A program made the position numbers and the translations under genes. A DNA stretch of 64,000 nt from Arthrobacter gandavensis. GTDB lineage: Bacteria > Actinomycetota > Actinomycetes > Actinomycetales > Micrococcaceae. The stretch covers positions 248,001-312,000 of the forward strand of contig NZ_VTFU01000004.1 in the NCBI RefSeq assembly GCF_009192735.1, read 5' to 3'. The notes below the pieces were generated by a model, which was given only the letters and a program-made list of their open reading frames with translations, searched no databases and was not told where the DNA came from. Positions 54,115 through 63,546 of the stretch are shown here, piece after piece. Each line of letters opens with the position of its first letter. Within the stretch, counting starts at the first letter, position 1.

Positions 54115-55263
54115 ATGGCTGATGAGGTGCTGCTGCGCACGCTGACCCCTCAGGTGATAACCGTCGTCGTCCGCCGCGGAGCCAACTTTGCGGCTGCCGA
54201 GGACGCGGTGCAGGAAGCCCTCATCGAAGCCCTCCGGACATGGCCGCTGCAGCAGCCACGGGATCCCAAAGCGTGGCTGGTCACTGTGGCCTGGCGAAAG
54301 TTCCTCGACGCCGTACGCGCCGAGGACTCGCGCCGGCGGCGGGAGCTGCAGGTCCATGCCGAACGCGCTGCAGTTCCCTCCGGTGCAGCCGATGACAGCC
54401 TCCAGCTGTTTTTTCTCTGTGCCCATCCGGTGCTCAGCCCGTCGTCTGCGGTGGCGCTGACACTGCGGGCGGTGGGCGGGCTGACAACCCGGCAGATTGC
54501 TGCCGCCTATCTGGTGGGCGAGACGACCATGGCGCAGCGGATCAGCCGGGCCAAACGTCTGCTGGCCGGGCAGCGCTTTGATGCTCCCGGAGATGTGGCG
54601 ACCGTGTTGCGGGTGCTGTATCTGGTGTTCAACGAGGGGTACTCCGGCAACGTGGACCTGGCTGCCGAGGCCATCCGGCTGACGCGGCAGCTGGCCGCCG
54701 GAATCGACCATCCGGAAGCGCAGGGACTGCTGGCGCTCATGCTGCTGCATCACGCCAGGCGCCCCGCCCGCATTCGATCCAACGGACAACTGGTTCCGCT
54801 GGCCGAACAGGACCGCAGCCGCTGGGACACCGCGCTGATCGCCGAGGGGGTTCAGATCCTGCAGCGGGCGCTGGCCCGGGACCGGCTTGGCGAATTCCAG
54901 GCCCAGGCGGCGATTGCCGCCCTGCACGCCGATGCCCGGGCCGCCAACGAGACCGATTGGCCGCAGATCGTGGAGTGGTACGACGAGCTGGTGCGTCTCA
55001 CCGGCAGCCCGGTGGCCCGCTTAAACCGGGCGGTTGCGGTGGGCGAGGCGGACGGACCGCGCGCAGGCCTGGCGGCCCTGACCGCGCTGGACCCCGCGCT
55101 CCCCCGCCACACCGCCGCCCTGGCCTACCTGACCGAGCGCGACGGCGATCCTGCGGCTGCGGCGCGGCTCTATGCCGAGGCGGCCGGTGCCGCTGCCAAT
55201 GTGCAGGAACGGGACCACCTGACGCTGCAGGCGGCGCGGCTGAATGCTGCGCTGCGCGGGTGA
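54115..55263 (+). CDS. ECF42-type RNA polymerase sigma factor with C-terminal TPR domain
   Basis: 382 residues, twice as long as a typical ECF sigma. Region 2 (AAEDAVQEALIEALRTWP, then DPKAWLVTVAWRKFLDAVRAEDSRRRRE) and region 4 (LTLRAVGGLTTRQIAAAYLVGETTMAQRISRAKRLL) fill the first ~180 residues; a helical TPR-like extension (QDRSRWDTALIAEG, RLNRAVAVGEADGP) follows. This and the DGPF neighbour define group ECF42, which lacks an anti-sigma factor and is thought to be controlled through its own C-terminal domain. Start ATG 54115. Confidence 0.9.
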   Translation: MADEVLLRTLTPQVITVVVRRGANFAAAEDAVQEALIEALRTWPLQQPRDPKAWLVTVAWRKFLDAVRAEDSRRRRELQVHAERAAVPSGAADDSLQLFFLCAHPVLSPSSAVALTLRAVGGLTTRQIAAAYLVGETTMAQRISRAKRLLAGQRFDAPGDVATVLRVLYLVFNEGYSGNVDLAAEAIRLTRQLAAGIDHPEAQGLLALMLLHHARRPARIRSNGQLVPLAEQDRSRWDTALIAEGVQILQRALARDRLGEFQAQAAIAALHADARAANETDWPQIVEWYDELVRLTGSPVARLNRAVAVGEADGPRAGLAALTALDPALPRHTAALAYLTERDGDPAAAARLYAEAAGAAANVQERDHLTLQAARLNAALRG

Positions 55264-55387
55264 GGCGTCGACGCCGAACAGCCGGTTCAGTGACTCCAGG
55301 GCCAGCTCCGGGTCGTCGGTGAACGGTGCCGGCTGCGGCCGGAGCGTTCATCAGCATTCACGCCGGCCGGATGACTGAGAAGCGTTC

Positions 55388-56242
55388 CTAGCGCTGGGGC
55401 GCCATCCGGTATCCGACGCCGCGCACCGTTTCCAGCCATCGCGGCGAGCGGGAGTCGTCACCGAGCTTGCGGCGAACATTGCCCACGTGCACTTCAACGG
55501 TGCGTTCGTCGGCCTCGCTGATGAATCCGCCGGAGTCGTACTCATCTCCGCGCAGCCTCCGCACCAAATCGGTTTTGGTGCGGACCCGCCGTCCGCTTTC
55601 CATCACCGCGTGCAGCAGCTCAAATTCTGTCCGGGTCAGTTCCACCTGCACGCCGTCAACCTCGGTGGTCCGGGTGCCGAAATCAAGGCTGAGACCGTTG
55701 TGCCGGAAAAACCCGGGCTCGTCAATGGCTTCGACCGGACCTGTATATACGGGAGCCGCAGCGGGAGTCGTGCCGGGAGCCGTAACAGCGGGAGCCATGG
55801 CCGGTGCGTCAGCAACGGCACCCCCGCCGGCCGCTGCAGCCTGCGGGTCCGTTGTCGCCTCTTCCTCGCTTGAACGGGGGCGGCGCAGCATGGCTGAGAT
55901 GCGGGCGCGCAGCTCGCGGGGGCGGAAAGGCTTGGTGATGTAATCGTCTGCGCCGGCCTCCAGGCCCATGAGGGTATCCAGTTCCTCGGCGCGCGCAGTG
56001 AGCATGACGATGTAGGCATCGGAGAACAGGCGCAGCTGGCGGATGACTTCAAAGCCGTCAATATCCGGCAGGCCCAGGTCCAGGGTGACCACCGTGGGAT
56101 TATGCGTTCGGACGGCTTCCACACCTTCGGCCCCGTTGGGGCTGGTGAAAACCTTGAATCCGGACTGCTGCAAGACCGCGTTTAAGAGATCGCGGATATC
56201 CTTATCGTCCTCAATAATGACTGCAACGCGCTGTGTTTCCAT
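55388..56242 (-). CDS. Response regulator, OmpR/PhoB type
   Basis: 284 residues. Receiver domain with acidic pair at residues 11-13, phospho-acceptor Asp55 in TLDLGLPDIDG, and conserved TKPF; a long Ala/Pro-rich linker (about 130-180); then a winged-helix domain ending WLETVRGVGYRM. It binds DNA when phosphorylated. It is divergent from the kinase at 56.36 kb, its likely partner, and may also answer to the paralogue at 51.9 kb. Confidence 0.92.
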   Translation of the reverse strand: METQRVAVIIEDDKDIRDLLNAVLQQSGFKVFTSPNGAEGVEAVRTHNPTVVTLDLGLPDIDGFEVIRQLRLFSDAYIVMLTARAEELDTLMGLEAGADDYITKPFRPRELRARISAMLRRPRSSEEEATTDPQAAAAGGGAVADAPAMAPAVTAPGTTPAAAPVYTGPVEAIDEPGFFRHNGLSLDFGTRTTEVDGVQVELTRTEFELLHAVMESGRRVRTKTDLVRRLRGDEYDSGGFISEADERTVEVHVGNVRRKLGDDSRSPRWLETVRGVGYRMAPQR

Positions 56243-56318
56243 ACGGCTGTAATTTTTCCATCCTGCGAGACCTTCGAATAACCCGCTCCCCTACGCAGTG
56301 ATACTACAGGCTCCCCCC

Positions 56319-56324
56319 TATAAT
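56319..56324 (+). promoter_or_regulatory. Candidate -10 box for the second kinase
   Basis: Perfect TATAAT, 38 nt before TTG 56362, in the gap divergent to the response regulator. No clear -35. Confidence 0.4.
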
Positions 56325-56361
56325 CGCTGCTATAGCTACCAGGATTCCGGGGGTCCACTTT

Positions 56362-58047
56362 TTGTCGAGTTTCGAGCGCCGCGCGTTGGCTCTGTTGGGT
56401 ATTCAGCACGAATTCCACACATTATCCCTCCGCCTTCGCGTGGCCGCCAGCCAGTTACCGCTGGCGCTGTCCGTACTGGTTGCCCTTCCCCTTGTTGCCG
56501 TGGTCAGTCCGGCCACCTTCTCCCAGGATGCCTTCCAGCTGGGGATCCTGCTGCTCGCCGCCACCACTATCGCATCGATAGCCGTCCCCTGGGACCGGGT
56601 GTTCGTCCCTGGGTATTGGGTGATTCCCCTGTTGGATTTCGCAGTAATCGGCCTGCTCTATACGGGCGGCCGCGACTCGGTGACCGGGCTGAGCCTGCTG
56701 TGCGTATTTCCGGTTTTCTGGTTGGCCTGGTCCGGAGCGGCCAGCCGCTTGGCTGCTGCCCTGAGTTTCGCCGGCACGCTTCTGGCCGTCTGGGCACCGG
56801 CAATCATTGCCGGAACGGCGTCGCTGAATGATCTGGCCAGTCCGTTGCTTATCCCGTTCATCATGCTGGCGATCTTCACCACCGTGGCAATAGTGGAAAA
56901 AGACACCAGCGCCCAGCATGAGCGCCTCCTGGCCGCCGAAAACAACCTGCAGGGCAACCTCCAGGAAAGCCGGCTCCATTCGCAGCTGCTCAACGGTGTC
57001 CTGGAGACGGTGGACGTCGGGGTGACGGCACTGGATGCCAGCGGCCGCACCATCCTCATGAACAACCGGCAGCGGGTAAACCACGCCCTGGCGGGCCTCG
57101 ACGGTGATACGGACCCGGGAGGCGAGGCCCTGATCTACGCCCTGGACCAGGTCACGCAGCTGACACACGCCCAGCGCCCCACCCAGCGGGCGATGCGTGA
57201 GGAGTCCTTTTCCGACGTCATCGTGTGGGCGGGGGCTGGGAAAAACCAGCGCGCCCTGGCGGTGTGCGCCCGGGCGCTGCGGGACAACGGCAGGTTCGCC
57301 GGCTCGGTGCTGGCCTACAGCGACGTGACTGACGTGGTCAATGCCCTGAACGCCAAGGAGGACTTTGTCTCCAGCGTCTCCCACGAGCTGCGCACTCCCC
57401 TCACATCGATCATCGGCTACCTCGATCTCGCGCTCGATGACGCCGAGGACCAGAATCTGCAGGGGCCTGTCCGCACCGGGCTGCTGGTGGCCCAGCGCAA
57501 TGCCGAGCGGCTCCTCACCCTGGTCTCAGACCTGTTGACCACTGCCTCGGGCGTCATATCCCTCAGCAAGTCCACAACCGATCTGGCCGAACTCGTTACC
57601 ACGGGGCTGCACTCCGCAGCGCCGCGGGCTGAAGCCGCCGGGGTCCAGCTGCTCCCTCACGTCTCGGATGCGCTGCCCGTCACGGTGGACCCCGGGCGCA
57701 TCCTGCAGGTTCTGGACAACCTGCTTTCCAACGCCATCAAATACTCGCCCGACGGCGGCAAAGTCACTGTGCGCGCCTGGGCGGAACCTGACGGGGTGGT
57801 CATGGAAGTTGCTGACAACGGCATGGGCATGAGCGACGAGGACCAGATGGAGGTCTTCACCAAGTTCTTCCGCACCGGCCAGGTCAAGAAAGCAGCGATC
57901 CCCGGCGTTGGCCTGGGCCTGGTGATTACCAAGTCCATCGTGGAGGCCCACGGCGGGAAGATCACTTTCACGTCGGCCCTGGGGGCAGGCACCACTTTCC
58001 GGGTAAGGCTGCCGGCAGGCACTGTTCCCCAGCGGATATCCGCCTGA
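56362..58047 (+). CDS. Sensor histidine kinase, paralogue of the 51.9-kb kinase
   Basis: 561 residues. About six membrane helices, PAS-like domain, HisKA with FVSSVSHELRTPL (His341), HATPase with DNLLSNAIKYSP, DNGMGM and GVGLGLVITKSI. Same design as the kinase at 51.9 kb along the whole length, so the two come from a duplication. TTG start with weak ribosome site; the N-terminus (FERRALALLGIQHEFH) matches the paralogue, which supports it. Likely partner of the divergent response regulator. Confidence 0.9.
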   Translation: MSSFERRALALLGIQHEFHTLSLRLRVAASQLPLALSVLVALPLVAVVSPATFSQDAFQLGILLLAATTIASIAVPWDRVFVPGYWVIPLLDFAVIGLLYTGGRDSVTGLSLLCVFPVFWLAWSGAASRLAAALSFAGTLLAVWAPAIIAGTASLNDLASPLLIPFIMLAIFTTVAIVEKDTSAQHERLLAAENNLQGNLQESRLHSQLLNGVLETVDVGVTALDASGRTILMNNRQRVNHALAGLDGDTDPGGEALIYALDQVTQLTHAQRPTQRAMREESFSDVIVWAGAGKNQRALAVCARALRDNGRFAGSVLAYSDVTDVVNALNAKEDFVSSVSHELRTPLTSIIGYLDLALDDAEDQNLQGPVRTGLLVAQRNAERLLTLVSDLLTTASGVISLSKSTTDLAELVTTGLHSAAPRAEAAGVQLLPHVSDALPVTVDPGRILQVLDNLLSNAIKYSPDGGKVTVRAWAEPDGVVMEVADNGMGMSDEDQMEVFTKFFRTGQVKKAAIPGVGLGLVITKSIVEAHGGKITFTSALGAGTTFRVRLPAGTVPQRISA

Positions 58048-58077
58048 TAAAGGGGCGGCCCTGCCGGGCAGCCGGAG

Positions 58078-58551
58078 TCAGTTGGCCGCCAGCAATGCTT
58101 CCTCCAGCGCAACCCAAGCGAGCATCGCGCACTTGACCCGCGCCGGATAGCGGGAAACGCCGGAGAAGGCCGCGGCGTCGCCGAGCACCTCTTCGTCCGC
58201 CTCCACCGTGCCGCGGGAGCGCATGACCTCGCGGAAGTTATCCACCAGCGCCATAATCTCGTCCCGGGGCAAACCGGCGGCAAGATCGGTCAGGACCGAG
58301 GCCGACGCCATCGAAATCGAACACCCCTGCCCCTCCCAGCTGATCCCTTCCACGGAGGCTCCGCCGTCGGACTCCGGGCTGGAACCGGCCAGCACGGCGC
58401 GCAGGGTGATCTCATCCCCGCAGGTGGGGTTCAGCTGGTGGCTCTCCCCCGACTTCGCTCCGGCCGGAACCTCCGCCAGCCCGGCGCCGTGCCGGGCCTT
58501 GGCATGGTCCAGGATGATCTGCTGGTACAGCTGCTGCAGCTCGGCGCTCAT
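58078..58551 (-). CDS. sufU: SufU, Fe-S cluster assembly sulfurtransferase
   Basis: 157 residues, NifU/IscU-like fold. The three Cys of SufU are present: NPTCGD, GQGCSIS and RVKCAML. The extra residues between the first two Cys are as in the Gram-positive SufU type, which accepts sulfur from SufS through a zinc site. It starts directly after the sufS stop (adjacent codons), so the two are one operon. LYQQIILDHAKARHG at the start fits the family. Confidence 0.93.
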   Translation of the reverse strand: MSAELQQLYQQIILDHAKARHGAGLAEVPAGAKSGESHQLNPTCGDEITLRAVLAGSSPESDGGASVEGISWEGQGCSISMASASVLTDLAAGLPRDEIMALVDNFREVMRSRGTVEADEEVLGDAAAFSGVSRYPARVKCAMLAWVALEEALLAAN

Positions 58552-59868
58552 TTACTTCACTCCAAAGAACGGACGCACGCCGGCCACCGCGTGCAGGAAC
58601 GCGTCGACGTCGTCGGTGGTGTTGTACAGGTAGGTGCTGGCGCGGGTGGTGGAAACCAGGCCGAGACGACGGTGCAGCGGCTGCGCGCAGTGGTGGCCCA
58701 CGCGGACGGCAATGCCCTGGTCATCGAGGAACTGTCCGACATCGTGCGAGTGGACGCCGTCGACGTCGAACGCAGCCAAACCGATCCGTTCCACGCCGGC
58801 CCGGGGACCGAGCACCCGGATGCCGTCGATCGCTTCCAGGCCGGCGACCAGCCGCTGGCCCAGTGTGGCCTCCCACGCGTGGATCCGGTCCATGCCGGTT
58901 TCGCGCAGGTAGTCCACCGCCGTGCCCAGTGCCATGGCCTGCGAGATGCGCTGGGTTCCGGCCTCGAAGCGCTGCGGCGCCGGCAGGTACTCGGCCTTTT
59001 CCATGGTCACCGTGGTGATCATGGAGCCGCCGGTCAGGAACGGCGGCATCGCGTTGAGCAGTTCGGCCTTGCCGTAGAGGGCGCCGATGCCGGTGGGGCC
59101 CAGCATTTTGTGTCCGGAGAACGCGGCAAAATCCACATCCAGCGCCTTGAAGTCCACCGGCAAATGCGGCACCGACTGGCAAGCATCGAGTACGACGAGC
59201 GCACCCGCGTTGTGCGCAAGGCGCACCAGGGTCTCCACCGGGTTGATAGTGCCGAGCACGTTGGAGGCGTGGGTGAAGGCCAGGAGTTTGGTGCGCCCGG
59301 TAATCAGCCGCTCGGCTTCCTCCAGCCGCAGCCCGCCGTCGTCGTCAACCGGGATGAACCGCAGCGTCGCGCCGGTCCGCGCGGCCAGCTCCTGCCAGGG
59401 AATCAGGTTGGCGTGGTGCTCCATTTCCGTGACGAGGATTTCGTCGCCTTCGCGCAGCGCAAAGCGGCGGGCGGCCTCTCCGCCGCGGCCGGCGGAGGCG
59501 TTGGAGAAGGAGTAGGCGATCAGGTTGATCGCCTCGGTGGCGTTGGAGGTCCAGACAATCTCATCGGGCCTGGCGTTCACGAAACGTGCCACCTTGGCCC
59601 GAGCATCCTCGTACACATCCGTCGCGGCCACCGCCAGCGTGTGCGCGCCGCGGTGCACGGCGGAGTTGCGCTGTTCGTAGAACTCCTGCTCGGCTTCGAT
59701 CACGCTGAGCGGATTCTGCGATGTTGCTCCGGAGTCCAAGTACACCAGCGGATGGCCATTGACCTGCTGGTGAAGGATCGGGAAGTCGTTGCGGATGCGC
59801 AGGACCTCGGCGTTGTCCATCAGCTCCACTGCGGGCTTGAGGGTATCGGGGGTGGAAACCACAGGCAC
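58552..59868 (-). CDS. sufS: SufS cysteine desulfurase
   Basis: 438 residues, PLP fold type I. PLP Lys near residue 253 in FSGHKMLGPTGIGALYG; the reactive Cys in VGHHCAQPL; N-terminal YLDSGATSQNP. It takes sulfur from cysteine and passes it to SufU. GTG 59868 has AAGGAG 8 nt upstream; an open frame to 59931 lacks this. The rest of the SUF genes (B, C, D) are not in the window. Confidence 0.93.
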   Translation of the reverse strand: MPVVSTPDTLKPAVELMDNAEVLRIRNDFPILHQQVNGHPLVYLDSGATSQNPLSVIEAEQEFYEQRNSAVHRGAHTLAVAATDVYEDARAKVARFVNARPDEIVWTSNATEAINLIAYSFSNASAGRGGEAARRFALREGDEILVTEMEHHANLIPWQELAARTGATLRFIPVDDDGGLRLEEAERLITGRTKLLAFTHASNVLGTINPVETLVRLAHNAGALVVLDACQSVPHLPVDFKALDVDFAAFSGHKMLGPTGIGALYGKAELLNAMPPFLTGGSMITTVTMEKAEYLPAPQRFEAGTQRISQAMALGTAVDYLRETGMDRIHAWEATLGQRLVAGLEAIDGIRVLGPRAGVERIGLAAFDVDGVHSHDVGQFLDDQGIAVRVGHHCAQPLHRRLGLVSTTRASTYLYNTTDDVDAFLHAVAGVRPFFGVK

Positions 59869-60096
59869 GGGAAAAACTCCTTGGCTGGCCGTCGGGGATG
59901 CGTGCGGGTGTCCGACACCATTACGCAACACAAGTCTGTGCTAATCATCCCACTGCATGGCCCTGAGCGCACCTGAGCAGTGCCTTAGTTGTTCGGCCCA
60001 CCCACCGGGGGCCTTGCCAGGCGGTGAGCGGTTCGGGAATTTCGGTTACGTAATCCCCACGGATATGCCACGATTACGGCAATTAGAGGAGGAAGT

Positions 60097-61230
60097 GTGT
60101 CAACTGGGGACAATTCCGGCAGCGCGGGAAAACAGCGGTTAGCCTGGATCGATTTTTCAAAAGGTCTTTGCATGGTCTTGGTGGTTCTGTATCACCTGTC
60201 CCTGTGGATGGAGACGGAGATCCACAGCGGCCCAGGCTTCTGGTGGGTTATCAGCGATGCGCTCAATCCCCTCAGGATGCCGTTGTTCTTTTTTATCTCA
60301 GGCTATTTGAGCATCTCAGCGCTGCGCCGGCCGTTGGGCAGTTCCCGGTCCCGCACGCTCGGCTTGTACTACGTCTATGTACTGTGGACCGGGCTGTTCC
60401 TGCTGCGCAGGTGGCTGCCTTTCCTCTCCACCGACACCGAGCCGGAAGTGGGGCAACTGCTCCTGAGCCTGGTGCTCCCCACATCATTCTGGTATTTGTA
60501 CGCCCTGCCCGTGTTCTTCCTGTCGACGAAATTCCTCCTGCGGGTACTGCGGAGCCGCAGCGCCTATGCCCTCCTCCCACTGGCAGTGATGAGTGCGTTG
60601 TCTCCGCTGGTGCAGCCCTATACCCAAGGGCTGCTGACCGAACCGTTCGATGCCGCGAAAATCCCCTCAGTCATGGCCAACTTCCTTTGGTTCTATCTGG
60701 GCGTGCACGGCACTGCGCTGTGGGCGAGGTTCAGCCGCCGTCGGAGTTATACCCTCCTCGGGCTGTCAGCTGCCCTCTACATTGCTGTTTATGCGGTGAT
60801 GACGATGTTCCGTCTGGAGCTGCTGCTGGAAACTCTGCTCTCCTGCTTGGCCTTGTTCGTCACGGCGCAGCTTGTATCCCGGATCAACATGGACTCACGG
60901 GCGGGCCGCGGCCTGCGCCGGGTTGGTTCCCAGACGCTGCCCGTCTATATCTTCCATATTGTCCTGATTTCCGCGCTGAGCGCGGTGGTCAAATTGACCG
61001 GCCTCATGCCTGTGCTGCAGAGCGCACCGGGAGTGGCAGCCGCCATCGTGCCGCCCCTGCTGGTGCTGCCGACCATACTCCTTTGCCTGACCGCCGGATC
61101 GCTGATCAAGCGCTCGCCCTTCCCCTGGCTTCTTGATGCCCCGTCCTTCCTCATAGGGACACGAAAGCCCAAACAGGACATGGGTCGCGAACCGGCCGCC
61201 GACACCCCGAATGCGGGGCTGAATCGATAG
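60097..61230 (+). CDS. Membrane acyltransferase, acyltransferase-3 type
   Basis: 377 residues with about ten membrane helices. The start RLAWIDFSKGLCMVLVVLYH is the acyltransferase-3 motif with the conserved His, and PLFFFISGYLS follows in the third block. Enzymes of this family add acetyl or other acyl groups to exported sugars and exopolysaccharides. GTG 60097 follows GAGGAGGAA. It is convergent with the larger OafA-like gene, and both fit a surface polysaccharide region. Substrate unknown. Confidence 0.87.
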   Translation: MSTGDNSGSAGKQRLAWIDFSKGLCMVLVVLYHLSLWMETEIHSGPGFWWVISDALNPLRMPLFFFISGYLSISALRRPLGSSRSRTLGLYYVYVLWTGLFLLRRWLPFLSTDTEPEVGQLLLSLVLPTSFWYLYALPVFFLSTKFLLRVLRSRSAYALLPLAVMSALSPLVQPYTQGLLTEPFDAAKIPSVMANFLWFYLGVHGTALWARFSRRRSYTLLGLSAALYIAVYAVMTMFRLELLLETLLSCLALFVTAQLVSRINMDSRAGRGLRRVGSQTLPVYIFHIVLISALSAVVKLTGLMPVLQSAPGVAAAIVPPLLVLPTILLCLTAGSLIKRSPFPWLLDAPSFLIGTRKPKQDMGREPAADTPNAGLNR

Positions 61231-61264
61231 ATCTGCCGGGGCAGTTCCACCGATTCAGCCCCGC
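61213..61264 (+). terminator. Hairpin over the end of the acyltransferase gene
   Basis: GCGGGGCTGAATCG at 61213-61226 and its exact complement CGATTCAGCCCCGC at 61251-61264. The left arm includes the last codons, with the TAG in the loop. Possible terminator that overlaps the stop codon. Confidence 0.55.
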
Positions 61265-61326
61265 CGAAACATCGGGAAGAGCATTCCAGGTGTCTCTTTA
61301 AAGAGGTGTCCTTGGATCCGGGTGCC

Positions 61327-63546
61327 CTACTCGGACATGGTGCTCAGCAGCACCGGTGCCAGGAAGCGGGAATATGCCGGCGTGATGTGAGAGGTGTCCA
61401 CGCGTACCGGGGTGGTTCCCACAAATCCCGGGCACTCACCTGAAGCGTCGCAGAACCACCTGTCGGTGGCGACGTAGCGTGCACCTGTGGATCCCGCGGC
61501 GCCCTCCTGCGCCTCCTGCATCTCGCGCCACTGTTCGGAGACAGTGCTCACGCAGTCATCCGGGGCTCCGACGCGCGTTACACAGTCCTGAAGGTTCCGG
61601 CCGGCGGGCGGCGGGGCGAGCACCAGCACCTCGCCAACGCTGTCCTGAACCGCGGCAATGGTGTCCGACAGCCCATCCTCCACCTCTTTAACCGCGGACG
61701 GAGTGCCGTCCCCGCCCGAACCGGAGGCTAGACGGGAAAGGGTGTTGTCAGCGTCCGCAAGGATGAGGAGGTCCGGCTTGATCTCCCTGACTTGATCCAG
61801 GGCCCATTCCCGGTGCTCACCGCACTCCGGATAATCCGTGCCGCCGTCCCGGGTCACTCGGACCGATGCTGCCGGGCACTGGCCTTTGGTCAGCGGTACC
61901 ACCCGGTAGTTGGCGCCCTCGGCAGCCGCACGGATGCCAGGCATCCAGGCGATCGCATAGGAATCGCCCAGTACGGCGATGGTCTTGACCGGCGTGGGAG
62001 GTCCTTCGGCGCACCCGTCGAAGTTTCGGGCAGTGATCTCGGCACAGCCCTCGCTGTTTACCTCGTCAATCCATGCTGAGGTGCCAAGGGACTCGACCGA
62101 TGGCGAAAACTCAGGGAACTCTCCCACAGCCAAAGCGGCTGACACGGCTGCTGCAACGTCCGCTGCAGGTTCTGGCTTGGCAGCGGTGCCGGCGGAGGTG
62201 CCGGCGGAGGCAGTCGCCGTAGGCGTGCCCGTGACTGTGTCCGCTGCCAGTGACGAACTTGAAGAGGCGTCAGCTCCGGGACCGGCGGGGTTCAGGAGCA
62301 GGGCAACGGCAAGCACGGCCGTGAACACGCCTTGGCAGGCAAGGGCAACGGGCTTCCAACGGGGAGGTGCCCAGCTGGACATGCCCCGCCGCGCCTCGGA
62401 TACCCGGGCTGACCCCGCCCGGCCGGAACGCCGGATGGGATCCTCGACGAGATGGAAGGAAAGGATTGAAAGGACAGTGGTGACAGACAATACGGCGAGC
62501 GCGTAAGCCGTCCCCGAATCGGGGAAGAAAACGCGCAGCAGGATGATGGCGGGAAAGTGCCAGAGATACAGTGAGTAGGATATCCGGCCGAGGTATTGGG
62601 ACACCGGGTTGGTCAGGAGCAGCATGCTTCGTGAAGTGTGTCCTGTTCCACCTGCAATCACCAGGACGGCCCCGAGCACGGGAAGTGCAACCCCGGGAGC
62701 TGGAATCCCGCTTTCCGGATGGACAACGAACAGGCTGGCCAGGATCATCATCAGCCCTACTACTGCCAATCCGCTGCGCATCCTGGTGGTCAGCCGTCCG
62801 AAGAGCGGCAGGGCCAGCGCTGCCAGTGCACCGGCCGCGAGTTCCCAGGTGCGGGTGAACGTCGAGAAGTAGGCCCAGGTGGGTGCGGCCGCCACCTGCC
62901 ACAGCGCATAGCCAAACGATGCTGTTGCCACGAGCACCATCAGCCCAGCCGTAACGGAAGTTGGGGAACGGCGGCCCGTCCTCATTCCAATATACGCGGC
63001 GGCTATGATCAGCCACGGCCAGAAGAGATAGAACTGTTCCTCAACCGCCAGCGACCAGTAATGCTGCAGGGGAGACACCACGCCGTCGGTCTGCCAGTAG
63101 TCCGTTCCGACGGCCGCGAAATGCCAGTTCGCGGCGAACAATGCAGCGAAAATGCCGTCCGTCCGCACGGATGCTCCCCTGGCTGAGTTGTAGAGCAGAT
63201 ATGTGGCCGCCACCGTGACCACCACCACCAAAAGCGCCATGGGAAGAATTCTTCGGGCTCGCCGGACGTAAAAGGCGACAAAGTCGATCCGGCCGCTCGC
63301 AGCGACCTCGCGCACCAGCAGTCCCGAGATGAGGAAGCCGGAGATGACAAAGAAGACGTCTACTCCGACAAAGCCGCCCACAGGCCACTCGAAAAGGTGG
63401 TTAAGGATCACGGCTACAACAGCCAGGGCACGCAAGCCCTGGATATCGCGCCGTTGCCGGGAGGCCCGGTGGGTTCCCGCCGGACCGGACATCCCGGCTT
63501 TGCCCTTTTGGGATTTATGCGATCCGGACAGTGCATGGCTATTCAT
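61327..63546 (-). CDS. OafA-type acyltransferase with SGNH C-domain
   Basis: 739 residues. N-terminal acyltransferase-3 domain with about ten helices (RDIQGLRALAVVAVILNHLF, VDVFFVISGFLISGLL, WSLAVEEQFYLFWP). After a Ser/Thr/Ala-rich linker (about 430-470) comes an extracellular SGNH hydrolase-like domain: VLGDSYAIAW (catalytic Ser) and DTSHITPAYSRFLAP (Asp-x-x-His). Such fused enzymes O-acetylate surface or secreted glycans. ATGA overlap at 63543-63546 with the glycosyltransferase gene means coupled expression. Confidence 0.9.
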   Translation of the reverse strand: MNSHALSGSHKSQKGKAGMSGPAGTHRASRQRRDIQGLRALAVVAVILNHLFEWPVGGFVGVDVFFVISGFLISGLLVREVAASGRIDFVAFYVRRARRILPMALLVVVVTVAATYLLYNSARGASVRTDGIFAALFAANWHFAAVGTDYWQTDGVVSPLQHYWSLAVEEQFYLFWPWLIIAAAYIGMRTGRRSPTSVTAGLMVLVATASFGYALWQVAAAPTWAYFSTFTRTWELAAGALAALALPLFGRLTTRMRSGLAVVGLMMILASLFVVHPESGIPAPGVALPVLGAVLVIAGGTGHTSRSMLLLTNPVSQYLGRISYSLYLWHFPAIILLRVFFPDSGTAYALAVLSVTTVLSILSFHLVEDPIRRSGRAGSARVSEARRGMSSWAPPRWKPVALACQGVFTAVLAVALLLNPAGPGADASSSSSLAADTVTGTPTATASAGTSAGTAAKPEPAADVAAAVSAALAVGEFPEFSPSVESLGTSAWIDEVNSEGCAEITARNFDGCAEGPPTPVKTIAVLGDSYAIAWMPGIRAAAEGANYRVVPLTKGQCPAASVRVTRDGGTDYPECGEHREWALDQVREIKPDLLILADADNTLSRLASGSGGDGTPSAVKEVEDGLSDTIAAVQDSVGEVLVLAPPPAGRNLQDCVTRVGAPDDCVSTVSEQWREMQEAQEGAAGSTGARYVATDRWFCDASGECPGFVGTTPVRVDTSHITPAYSRFLAPVLLSTMSE

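Noticed and set aside
55264-55357. Minus-strand fragment reading PAPFTDDPELALESLNRLFG after the ECF42 gene
   Set aside because: Possibly the relic of a gene, but it is short, lacks a start and runs into the sigma factor gene; not enough to call a pseudogene.
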